Assembly (NCBI GenBank): GCA_964652195.1
Contig: CAZZBB010000072.1
Coordinates: 21,126-85,125, forward strand
Length of the DNA stretch: 64,000 bases
Source of the DNA: MSPOR6 sp964652195
Lineage (GTDB): Bacteria; Poribacteria; WGA-4E; WGA-3G
Reading direction: 5' to 3'
Shown here: piece after piece, positions 53,625-61,694 of the stretch
Layout of the letters: each line of letters opens with the position of its first letter
Position numbering within the stretch: position 1 is the first letter of the stretch
Position numbers and translations under genes: made by a program
The notes under the pieces: model-generated
Databases searched by the model: none
Told to the model about the DNA's origin: nothing
The model's input: the letters and a program-made list of their open reading frames with translations, nothing else

Positions 53625-53657
53625 ACTAAAAAATCGTGAGTATATTGAGGTAGAAAG

Positions 53658-53918
53658 ATGAAAAACTTAAATCCAACACAGGAAATTCAGAAACGTTTTG
53701 AAATGATAGATCAAAAAATGTTTTACATTGACGATCTGCGTTATGGGATTGGTTGTCTTATAAATCATTTAGAAGACTTAAAAAATTATTTAGAAGACAT
53801 AGATGCAGATTTACTTGACTGTTTTACGAAGTTGGAGTCTGCGAAAGAACTTTGTTGCAGATTTGATGCAGGTGAACCGATCGCTATTTTGGCTGAACTT
53901 CAAAGGTTAGGGTTTTAA
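53658..53918 (+). CDS. Small helical protein at the head of the cas operon, unknown
   Basis: The 86-residue protein (MKNLNPTQEIQKRFEMIDQK...) appears all-helical, with Leu/Asp-rich heptad-like spacing in the middle, no membrane segment and two adjacent Cys near residue 70. GAGG lies 9 nt before the ATG. It is the first gene after the cas promoter and 107 bp before cas3. I know no standard type I-D component of this size in this place. It could be a regulator, an anti-toxin-like protein, or unrelated. Confidence 0.65.
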   Translation: MKNLNPTQEIQKRFEMIDQKMFYIDDLRYGIGCLINHLEDLKNYLEDIDADLLDCFTKLESAKELCCRFDAGEPIAILAELQRLGF

Positions 53919-54025
53919 ATTGTGGAAAATTCGTCTGAAAAATACATGAGATACAGGTTTGTGTAACTGGTGGTGTGGTATACTTAACGAAAGGAATGAT
54001 AAATTCAAGGTATTAGGAGAATAGA

Positions 54026-56089
54026 ATGAACCCGATTAAAATATTACCTGTATACTCAAGACTTTCTCAATCTGATCCGATTGTAGGTTTGCCTCAGGAA
54101 TTTTCCTTACGCGAACATCAGGTTAAAACATACAAGGCAATTTGCGATCCTAATATTGATGTTGTCTTTAACACAGCGATGACTGGTGACGGAAAAAGCC
54201 TTGCTGCATATCTACCAGCATTGACAGAAGGCAAGTCAATATTGGCGATGTATCCAACTAACGAATTGATCACAGACCAAAAACGACAAGTTCAAGATTA
54301 CTGTAAATGGTTTTCTATGTCAATTAACTGCGATACGATGTTTAGCGAGAATCTATCGGAACTGCGTGAAGAGTTAAAGGACTTACGTGGGCAAAAAGCA
54401 GCAATTGAACATTTCGCGTTAAAAAATCCAATTCTCCTCACAAATCCTGATATTTTTAATCTAATTGCTAATTTTCACTATTTGAATCCTGAATACGAGA
54501 ATCCTGACCAGTTAGTTCAACACATTATAGATTATTATGACCTTTTTGTGTTTGATGAGTTTCATATTTACGATGTCTCCCAAGTCATTTCCGTTTTAAC
54601 TACTATGTTGTATTTCATTGAGCAAGGACAGAAAAAGTTTATATTTCTCTCTGCTACTCCGAATCAATTATTGTTAAATTGTTTAGAAAAAGCAAATCTC
54701 CGATATGAAGTTATTGAAGGTAATTATCTGGACAATACAGATTCAAAGGATTGGAGCAGAATCTGTGCCTCTTTTGATCTACATTTTCACACAGTAGGTC
54801 GTCAATCCAATGTATGGGTCGAAAATAACTATAAGCAGATAGAGAAGTGGTTTGACGTTAACCCAAATTCACGTGGAGCGATTATCGTAAATTCAGTGGC
54901 TGCAGCGAAACGGATTTACTCGTTTCTCAAGGATCGAAAAGATGTGGGTGATTTTAATCTGACTGTTGGAGAAAATACTGGACTTAGTAGTCGAGAACAA
55001 CGACATTTTGCACTTCACGAAAGCGATCTTCTGATTGGCACGTCAACAGTGGATGTCGGCGTTGACTTCAAAATCAATTACCTTGTGTTTGAAGCAATGG
55101 ATTCAGGTTCATGGATACAAAGACTTGGACGACTCGGACGGCATTTAGAACACGAAAAACCCGATGGAACAGTTATGAAGTTTGATCACTTCGTTGCTCA
55201 TTCACTTCTACCCAAATATGTCTACGAACGCGTTGAGGAAAACTGTCCATCAAATCCAGAAATTGGAAAGCAGACTCTGATTGATTTCATGAGAAACGAA
55301 GATAAAGAAAAACAGGTTTTCTCACCTATTAACGATTTTCAAAATTATCGTAAATGTTGGGGTTGGTTACATGCCTCACATATTATCAATACGCTCGGAC
55401 ACCAGCGATTACGTGAAAACTATGCATCCGAGCGTGAAAAACTCACACGAGTGTATTCAGAAATTTTCGAGACCAATATTGAAGTGCAATCGACAAAATT
55501 GTATTTTGCTGTCAAGAAAAACCAACCCGAAATTATTGAGGCAGGTGTGCTTCGATTTCGTGGGGAAACACCATTTACTTGCGGCATCTTAGACGAAACA
55601 GACGGTAAAATCAAAGATTACAATCTTTTATGGGTATTCCAAAACGCGGAAGTTGAGTATATGGAGAAAGAAGATTTTAAGCAAGAATGCCATAAACAGG
55701 ATGTCCTGTTTCGTCAGTTTCAATATGTTGATGTCTATTTACGATTGCACGAATATCGATCCGAGCGAGAGCAGTTTCATCTTACTCAATCTCGTAGAAT
55801 TAGAGATAAATTTACAGATGAGGATTATAGACAAATACATACCCTCAAAGGATTCGAAATTGACGGCAAATTTTCAGAAATAAACAAGATCAATAGATGG
55901 TTGCGAGTAAAACCTCTTTTATGTCTAATTCGCAAAGAAAAAATTACTGATTTAAGACGGATATTACGTTTGCCACCTATGTTTAACATATTCCAGTTAA
56001 TTGATCGAGATGGGGACGAATTTAGTGTTGTGTATTCAAAAGATGCACTCTTACTTCGTTCTCAACCCTACATTTGGAGTAAGGAGTAG
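54026..56089 (+). CDS. cas3: Type I-D CRISPR helicase Cas3' (no HD domain)
   Basis: The 687-residue SF2 helicase has motif I AMTGDGKSLAAYLP (about 51-64), motif II DEFH (about 178), SATP motif III (about 209) and QRLGRLGRH motif VI (about 369). There is no N-terminal HD nuclease, as expected for type I-D, where the HD domain is on Cas10d. AGGAG precedes the ATG. It unwinds and translocates on target DNA after Cascade binding. It is the first recognised cas gene and is followed by cas10d after 7 bp. Confidence 0.93.
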   Translation: MNPIKILPVYSRLSQSDPIVGLPQEFSLREHQVKTYKAICDPNIDVVFNTAMTGDGKSLAAYLPALTEGKSILAMYPTNELITDQKRQVQDYCKWFSMSINCDTMFSENLSELREELKDLRGQKAAIEHFALKNPILLTNPDIFNLIANFHYLNPEYENPDQLVQHIIDYYDLFVFDEFHIYDVSQVISVLTTMLYFIEQGQKKFIFLSATPNQLLLNCLEKANLRYEVIEGNYLDNTDSKDWSRICASFDLHFHTVGRQSNVWVENNYKQIEKWFDVNPNSRGAIIVNSVAAAKRIYSFLKDRKDVGDFNLTVGENTGLSSREQRHFALHESDLLIGTSTVDVGVDFKINYLVFEAMDSGSWIQRLGRLGRHLEHEKPDGTVMKFDHFVAHSLLPKYVYERVEENCPSNPEIGKQTLIDFMRNEDKEKQVFSPINDFQNYRKCWGWLHASHIINTLGHQRLRENYASEREKLTRVYSEIFETNIEVQSTKLYFAVKKNQPEIIEAGVLRFRGETPFTCGILDETDGKIKDYNLLWVFQNAEVEYMEKEDFKQECHKQDVLFRQFQYVDVYLRLHEYRSEREQFHLTQSRRIRDKFTDEDYRQIHTLKGFEIDGKFSEINKINRWLRVKPLLCLIRKEKITDLRRILRLPPMFNIFQLIDRDGDEFSVVYSKDALLLRSQPYIWSKE

Positions 56090-56096
56090 AAAGCTG

Positions 56097-59081
56097 ATGG
56101 ATGAACAACTTGAATTTGATTTTATGGGACATACAGATGAATCTGAAGAACAACGCATACACGCTCATATTGCATTATTAAAAAACGCTGTTAATCCAGC
56201 CGATTTTGTGTTAAAGGATTACATTGATAAAGTTGTTCCTCAGATGCTTGTAGAATATACGCTTAAGCCTGCGAAAGGGAGCACTGGATGGGAATATAAT
56301 CATGATCAAAGTATGCTTTCACACATTCTGAACGGTATATTTCCAATACTCACGATTGTGCGAACTACCGAGCAGTCGTTGAGTGAATTAGAAGAAAAAC
56401 TCTACCTGATAGCCTATTCGTTTCATGACCTTGATAAACTTGTTGGGATCCGGGATCTAAGCGTTTCCGATGCTAAGAAGGCTGAGCAATTTTATGCATA
56501 CCTTGACGAATGGGTTACTAAGTTACATTTTGATGATTTCTGCCCAAACTACGAGGAATACCGAGGTGATATTGCATATCTCATTCTCAACACTCAGAAA
56601 AGATACGGTGCGGATCTGAATTTGCAAAATTTTGATTTACGTTTACCGGGACGACGGCGGCAGTATCTGCGGTTGATGTGTACAGCATCGGATCTTATTG
56701 CTTATTTTCTGAAGAATCCGAGTGGATTTAGAGAACAAGAGAATGTCCGAGAATCTCTTACCCACTTAAGCAATGGGAAACTTGAATTTGCCTATCACAA
56801 ACTCGCAGAAAACCGCGGAATGATTACAAACGTTATAAACAACTCCCTACTCAGAATTCTTCGAGATCGTTTGGGATGGATACCTTTTCTATTTTTCCCA
56901 ACAGGTGTAACTTATCTACGTGAGGTTTCAAGTGAAAATAGTATCTTACCGTCACTTGATGAAATTGCAGAAAACACTGAAAAGCAACTCATTGGCTATT
57001 GTGCTGATCGATTGGAAGTAAATCTCAATGGTTTTTCACGAGATGGCAAGGGCTTCAAATTCCCTGATTACTATCACGATTTCTTTCAGATTCCGCAGTT
57101 GTTGAAGCTCATTAGTGTTGGATGTTTTAGAATACTTCATGAAAGTAAATCTCCGTCCTCTGGAAAAAGACTGCAAAAAATGCTTCAGCTACAAGAAAAT
57201 GGTCATATTCCTTCAGATGTCATACTTGATTTTGAAGATGACATGCGCGTTGATCAACTTGCTGAATTTCTGTATGAAATTGAGAAACACGTTGGTAAAG
57301 TAGTAACCCGAGAAGAGATATCTACGGACATTATTAGTAGTTTGGAAATGCAAGAATATCAATCGGACTTTGTGGAGATTCCACGTGATAATCGAGCAGG
57401 AGGTGTTCCTCTTCATTGGTATTACCTTGCAGGCAAATACTTGATAAAAAATCGAGGACTTGATACGAACCAGATGGAAGATTTGTTTGCAAATGTTGTC
57501 AATGATATTGTTGATTCATATGAGAAGGAGATTGAATACTATGAGGCAGAAAAAGAAGGTTTTGGTATACTTCGTGAATATATCAATCAGGTCATAGATA
57601 TTAACGGTGAAGGTAAGATTGAACATAGGTTTAATGCAGAATTAGCCAGGTATACCAACACGAAAAAGAAGGGACGTGGGTCAAACGCAGGATGTTCTCT
57701 CTGTTCATCAACATTTGGAACGAGTAAACAGCGCGATACATCAGTTACTTTCGCAAACCAAGTCTACAGCCATAAGAATTTAATTAACTCTTCATTACTG
57801 GTTCGTGGTATTTGTGAATTGTGCGAGGTAGAGATGATGCTACGCCAAATCATGATCAAGTCTAAACTTAAACTTGTAGGTGGTGGATATGATAGCGTTA
57901 AAATAAAATGGGTTTATCTTTATCCAAGTTACTTTTTCACAATAGAAACCGCGAAGTTTGCCGGTGATATATATCATCGTTTAAAAAATCTCAATTTCTT
58001 TGATGTGCGAAAAGCCTTGCATAAAGGTATGAAAATTGATGATTTCATCAATTTAGATGAAATGGTGATTGATGAAGAGATTCCCAATCCTAATAATGAT
58101 TTTTTGTTGAAGATGGAATTTGATACCAATGACCTTGGTACGTTTTACTTCTGTGGGATTCCTACATTTGGGAACAGTCCAACTGATACTGAATCATGGG
58201 CTAGGCCAGCGTTTCTCGGCCTACTTCTACCACTGATATTCAATGCAAAGGTTGTAGTGTCTGAGTCCCAGGTTCCACTTTATCATAGTGGTGAGGAATG
58301 GAAAGAAACAGTGATTCTCAATGCCCCACATTCTTTTGTTCGTCACTTACTAAAACAGGATAAACTAAGAATTGATGAAGTTGAAAATGCTTTACGAAAG
58401 GTTGCTTCGACCTATGATATAAATGTAGATGTCTTCCAAAAAGATGGAAAACCACAATGGCAACATTTGAACGAGATAGCACGCAATATTGACACAGATG
58501 CATTGTATGTATTTCATTATCTGGAGGCGTTTCGACGAAAACAGGGTTGGGATAGTTTCCCAAAACCTCGTGAAAATGAACCGTCAATCCCAGAAAGATA
58601 TATTCAAATCTATCACCATATTGGAGGTGACAAAATGAGTCTTATTGAGGAAGTTAGTAAAAGATGTTTCAAGTTCTACAGCACGTATAACCCAAATACC
58701 AAAAGGCATAACTTTACACCAAATAGTGTCTTAAAAGTGATTACGCTTGTTGAAGACGTAATTGTAAACAGTGAACCAAAAGTATGTCCAGAAGATCTGA
58801 TTTACCAAGCATGTGGTGAAGTAGTAAATCTGATGCAACGAATTCGGAATAGCCGTGCCCAAGGTTACGCAAGATTACCAGTAAATGAAGAATCAGCAGC
58901 GATTAGCGAATTCGTAGAATATTTCTATAACAGTATCTTTGTAGAGTATTACGATGGTGAACGTGGTTTGCTTCGTCAAGCAAGAAACCGCTTTAACGCT
59001 GGTATCAATGCTTGGTATCAAGTAAACTGGCGACAATTTCAAACAAAAAAGGCAGAGGAGGATAACAATGCCAATAATTGA
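56097..59081 (+). CDS. cas10d: Type I-D large subunit Cas10d (Csc3) with HD domain
   Basis: About 994 residues. The N-terminal HD region has YNHDQSMLSHILNG (about 65) and YSFHDLDKLVG (about 112), giving the nuclease metal site. A zinc-binding pair CSLC and CELC lies near residues 540-580. No GGDD cyclase motif is evident, as usual for Cas10d. The frame is open from 56001 inside cas3, but the ATG at 56097 follows AAGGAG and removes that overlap. It carries an internal start for Cas11d (58635) and overlaps csc2 by 14 nt. Confidence 0.93.
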   Translation: MDEQLEFDFMGHTDESEEQRIHAHIALLKNAVNPADFVLKDYIDKVVPQMLVEYTLKPAKGSTGWEYNHDQSMLSHILNGIFPILTIVRTTEQSLSELEEKLYLIAYSFHDLDKLVGIRDLSVSDAKKAEQFYAYLDEWVTKLHFDDFCPNYEEYRGDIAYLILNTQKRYGADLNLQNFDLRLPGRRRQYLRLMCTASDLIAYFLKNPSGFREQENVRESLTHLSNGKLEFAYHKLAENRGMITNVINNSLLRILRDRLGWIPFLFFPTGVTYLREVSSENSILPSLDEIAENTEKQLIGYCADRLEVNLNGFSRDGKGFKFPDYYHDFFQIPQLLKLISVGCFRILHESKSPSSGKRLQKMLQLQENGHIPSDVILDFEDDMRVDQLAEFLYEIEKHVGKVVTREEISTDIISSLEMQEYQSDFVEIPRDNRAGGVPLHWYYLAGKYLIKNRGLDTNQMEDLFANVVNDIVDSYEKEIEYYEAEKEGFGILREYINQVIDINGEGKIEHRFNAELARYTNTKKKGRGSNAGCSLCSSTFGTSKQRDTSVTFANQVYSHKNLINSSLLVRGICELCEVEMMLRQIMIKSKLKLVGGGYDSVKIKWVYLYPSYFFTIETAKFAGDIYHRLKNLNFFDVRKALHKGMKIDDFINLDEMVIDEEIPNPNNDFLLKMEFDTNDLGTFYFCGIPTFGNSPTDTESWARPAFLGLLLPLIFNAKVVVSESQVPLYHSGEEWKETVILNAPHSFVRHLLKQDKLRIDEVENALRKVASTYDINVDVFQKDGKPQWQHLNEIARNIDTDALYVFHYLEAFRRKQGWDSFPKPRENEPSIPERYIQIYHHIGGDKMSLIEEVSKRCFKFYSTYNPNTKRHNFTPNSVLKVITLVEDVIVNSEPKVCPEDLIYQACGEVVNLMQRIRNSRAQGYARLPVNEESAAISEFVEYFYNSIFVEYYDGERGLLRQARNRFNAGINAWYQVNWRQFQTKKAEEDNNANN
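58635..59081 (+). CDS. cas11d: Cas11d small subunit from an internal start within cas10d
   Basis: An in-frame ATG at 58635 (Cas10d residue 847) is preceded by GGAGGTGA with 4 nt spacing, one of the best ribosome binding sites in the window. It would yield a 148-residue, helical, basic protein (MSLIEEVSKRCFKFYST...). In studied type I-D systems the small subunit is made in exactly this way from the 3' end of cas10d, and has about this length (established). Here the internal signal is directly visible. Confidence 0.85.
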   Translation: MSLIEEVSKRCFKFYSTYNPNTKRHNFTPNSVLKVITLVEDVIVNSEPKVCPEDLIYQACGEVVNLMQRIRNSRAQGYARLPVNEESAAISEFVEYFYNSIFVEYYDGERGLLRQARNRFNAGINAWYQVNWRQFQTKKAEEDNNANN

Positions 59082-60066
59082 AATCCCTGAAAATCTCGTA
59101 TCCGAAAACAATTTTTTGCATCAAATTCCCAAAGCACCAACAGGTCGATATGCACATCTGATCATTATTCGTGAAACGGAATCTTTTCCTGTTTTCCAAA
59201 CAGATGGTACTCTGAATATCGCTAAGGTTAGTGGTGGATTACAAAGTCAAGACTCACTCATCCGTCTCGCAATGTTCAAACGAAAACAAAGTTCTCCAGA
59301 ACGTCTCACAGGACGTGAATTGCTAAGAAGTGTTGGAATTACACAGAATGAAGATAACAAAGGTGATGACTATTGCGATTACAATGAACAGTTCTGTACA
59401 ACCTGTCCTGATTGTGTTTACTACGGATTTGCTATCGGTGATTCCGGTTCCGAAAAATCAAAGGTGTATGTTGATACAGCTTATTCAATTACAGGTTATG
59501 ATGATTCACATCAACAATTTTCATTTAACGCACTTTATGAGAAAGGAAACATGAGTCAACATGGTGATGTTCGATCAAGTTTTGGTGAGCAAGATCATGT
59601 CGTACCACAAGTTTTCTTTCCTTCTGTGATAACAATTAAGGATGTAACGGTGAACAGTTTCAGTTATGTCTTAAATAATGTTATACGGACAAAACGTTAC
59701 GGAGCACAGACAACGCGAACCGGACGAGTTACCAATCACATCATTGGAACAGTATTTGCTGATGGTGAGATCTTTTCAAATCTGAAATTCACACAAGCTA
59801 TATATGAAGGATTGGGTGCTGGTATGAATGATACACCTTTAAGTCCTAAGAATGTTGTTCAAACAGCAGAATTTGCCACAACCGAGCTTTTGAAGGATGA
59901 CGGTGTGAACTATCATTCAGTTGATGGAGAAAATCTGCAACAATTACTTGGCATTGTTAAGTCTGCAATGACAGATAAAGAAAAACTTCATCAGTTCTTG
60001 CAAGAAGCAAATACCGAATCAAAGGAGTACTCCCAAAGAGTCATTAAAAAAGCATCAAACAAATAG
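59068..60066 (+). CDS. csc2: Type I-D backbone subunit Csc2 (Cas7)
   Basis: The 332-residue protein has the Cas7-like pattern. It contains a Cys-rich CTTCPDCVYYGFAIG segment (about 110-124), FGEQDHVVPQVFFPS, and TKRYGAQTTRTGRVTNHI. Multiple copies coat the crRNA spacer. The start overlaps cas10d by 14 nt and follows GGAGGATA. The csc1 gene follows 9 bp after its stop. Confidence 0.92.
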   Translation: MPIIEIPENLVSENNFLHQIPKAPTGRYAHLIIIRETESFPVFQTDGTLNIAKVSGGLQSQDSLIRLAMFKRKQSSPERLTGRELLRSVGITQNEDNKGDDYCDYNEQFCTTCPDCVYYGFAIGDSGSEKSKVYVDTAYSITGYDDSHQQFSFNALYEKGNMSQHGDVRSSFGEQDHVVPQVFFPSVITIKDVTVNSFSYVLNNVIRTKRYGAQTTRTGRVTNHIIGTVFADGEIFSNLKFTQAIYEGLGAGMNDTPLSPKNVVQTAEFATTELLKDDGVNYHSVDGENLQQLLGIVKSAMTDKEKLHQFLQEANTESKEYSQRVIKKASNK

Positions 60067-60075
60067 GAGGAAGCA

Positions 60076-60759
60076 ATGCAAGTCACGAGATGTCATCTGA
60101 AGTTACACGACTCACTCTACTATGCAACTCGTGAGATGGGACGACTTTATGAGACAGAAAAGGTTATCCATAACTGGGCGTTGACGTATGCGCTCGGTTT
60201 GATTCAAAAGCCGTATAGATCGCTTGACAGCGTTCCTACTTATCAGGATGACCTGACGCCGATCAATGCGGCAGGTGTTTATGTTACACCTGCCAAACCT
60301 ATTCACTATGATTATGTAATTAGTACTTTTAAGCTGGCAGACAATCGACATCGTCCATTTTCAACTGTGAGTAATGCACGAAAAAAGGAGTTGGGGATTA
60401 AAGTAACAAATAAACCTTCTTTCGGTAAGGCGAAGGAACTGGCTCCTGAAAGTGAATTTGAGTTTTTCATTGTTGGTGAACTGCCCGAACAACTTCCTAA
60501 ATGGATACGATTGGGACTATGGATGAGCAAAGCACGGATTGAGGTGAAAAAAGAATTGTCCTTAACGCCAAAACGGGGCAATTTCACGTGTTCACATCTC
60601 CTAAATCCAATTGATCTGTCAACATTACCAGAGTTATACGATCTCATCTCAATGCCACCAGTAAGTTTACTGCAAAACGCTCGATTTAACGACGAATATG
60701 TTGAATTTGATAATGTCTGTTTACCGACATCTATGGCTTACTTTGCTGGTGCTACATAA
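60076..60759 (+). CDS. csc1: Type I-D subunit Csc1 (Cas5)
   Basis: The 227-residue RAMP-like protein lies between csc2 and cas6, as in all type I-D loci. It starts MQVTRCHLKLHDSLYYATRE, a pattern typical of Csc1, and has TNKPSFGKAKELAPESEFEF in the middle. Cas5 proteins hold the 5' handle of the crRNA and help read the PAM. AGGAGG precedes the ATG. Confidence 0.9.
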   Translation: MQVTRCHLKLHDSLYYATREMGRLYETEKVIHNWALTYALGLIQKPYRSLDSVPTYQDDLTPINAAGVYVTPAKPIHYDYVISTFKLADNRHRPFSTVSNARKKELGIKVTNKPSFGKAKELAPESEFEFFIVGELPEQLPKWIRLGLWMSKARIEVKKELSLTPKRGNFTCSHLLNPIDLSTLPELYDLISMPPVSLLQNARFNDEYVEFDNVCLPTSMAYFAGAT

Positions 60760-60771
60760 GGAGATATATGC

Positions 60772-61599
60772 ATGCCTATAAGCACACTCATCTCACTCAT
60801 ACCCGAAACCGATGTTGCACTCCGACCCACGATGGGACACCATGCCCATGCCGCCTTTCTCTCCATCATGCGAGAAACCAATCCAAAAGTAGCAGAAAAC
60901 CTACACGCCTCTTCCGCTCAAAAACCGTTTACGGTATCACCCCTAATCGCCGAAGGTAAAAGACGCGGAGACTATCTACACATACGGGCAGGAACAGAGT
61001 GTAAACTCAGATTCACACTTTTGGATGACACACTCTTCACATTCTTTGGGCAATCTTTTCTTACACAGGTATTACCTACGATTCGACTGGGGGAGGCAAC
61101 CTTTACTGTAAAACAGTTGGTATCCCACGCGACGGATGACCAAATTTGGAGTGGTAGTGCAACATACACCGAGTTAGTCCAAACTGCACATACTGACCAT
61201 CAGATGAGTTTCAGATTCTATTCACCCACAGCATTCCGACGATTAACCGCCCGCGGGAAAAAAACACGGAACGAGGCTTATATTGATATGGAACGATGTT
61301 ATCAGAGTTGGGTCAACAAATGGAACGCATTTGCCCCTATCCGTCTTGACAAAAACGAGATTCGCCAGTTCGTAAGAGATTATGGACAGGTTACAAGGGT
61401 AGACGCAAAATCAAGAAGACTCAACTACGGAAAACATACTGTTCCGGGGTGGGTTGGTACATGTGCATGGGTTTTCTATCCAGAGAAATCACTTGATGAA
61501 GACTTGCTACGGGTAGCGAACTGTTTGGCAAATTTTGCTTTCTACTGCGGAACAGGTTACAAAACAACTATGGGGATGGGACAGACGAAAAGAACATAA
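60772..61599 (+). CDS. cas6: CRISPR repeat endoribonuclease Cas6
   Basis: The 275-residue protein ends with TGYKTTMGMGQTKR, the Gly-rich loop of Cas6-type RAMPs. The N-terminal half (ISLIPETDVALRPTMGHHAH) carries a His pair that may include the catalytic residue. It cuts the pre-crRNA at the base of the repeat hairpin, here TCTCG-ATTA-CGAGA. AAGGAGA lies 8 nt upstream; an ATG at 60768 is out of frame. Confidence 0.9.
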   Translation: MPISTLISLIPETDVALRPTMGHHAHAAFLSIMRETNPKVAENLHASSAQKPFTVSPLIAEGKRRGDYLHIRAGTECKLRFTLLDDTLFTFFGQSFLTQVLPTIRLGEATFTVKQLVSHATDDQIWSGSATYTELVQTAHTDHQMSFRFYSPTAFRRLTARGKKTRNEAYIDMERCYQSWVNKWNAFAPIRLDKNEIRQFVRDYGQVTRVDAKSRRLNYGKHTVPGWVGTCAWVFYPEKSLDEDLLRVANCLANFAFYCGTGYKTTMGMGQTKRT

Positions 61600-61600
61600 C

Positions 61601-61668
61601 GGTTGGAAGGAGGGAAGGTTGGAGGATTGGAAAATTGGGAGTCCTTCCACTCTTCCCTCCTTCCAACC
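61601..61668. repeat. 17-bp perfect inverted repeat between cas6 and cas4-cas1
   Basis: GGTTGGAAGGAGGGAAG (61601-61617) pairs exactly with 61652-61668. The loop is also purine-rich. It starts right after the cas6 stop codon (61599), and lies 27 bp before the cas4-cas1 ATG. It could act as an attenuator between the interference and adaptation genes; there is no T-run, so it is not a classical terminator. Confidence 0.7.
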
Positions 61669-61694
61669 TTCCATCCTTAAAAGGAGCAATAACC

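Noticed and set aside
56001..56096. Upstream extension of cas10d into cas3
   Set aside because: It overlaps the conserved end of cas3, and the ATG at 56097 has a proper ribosome binding site and the typical N-terminus.
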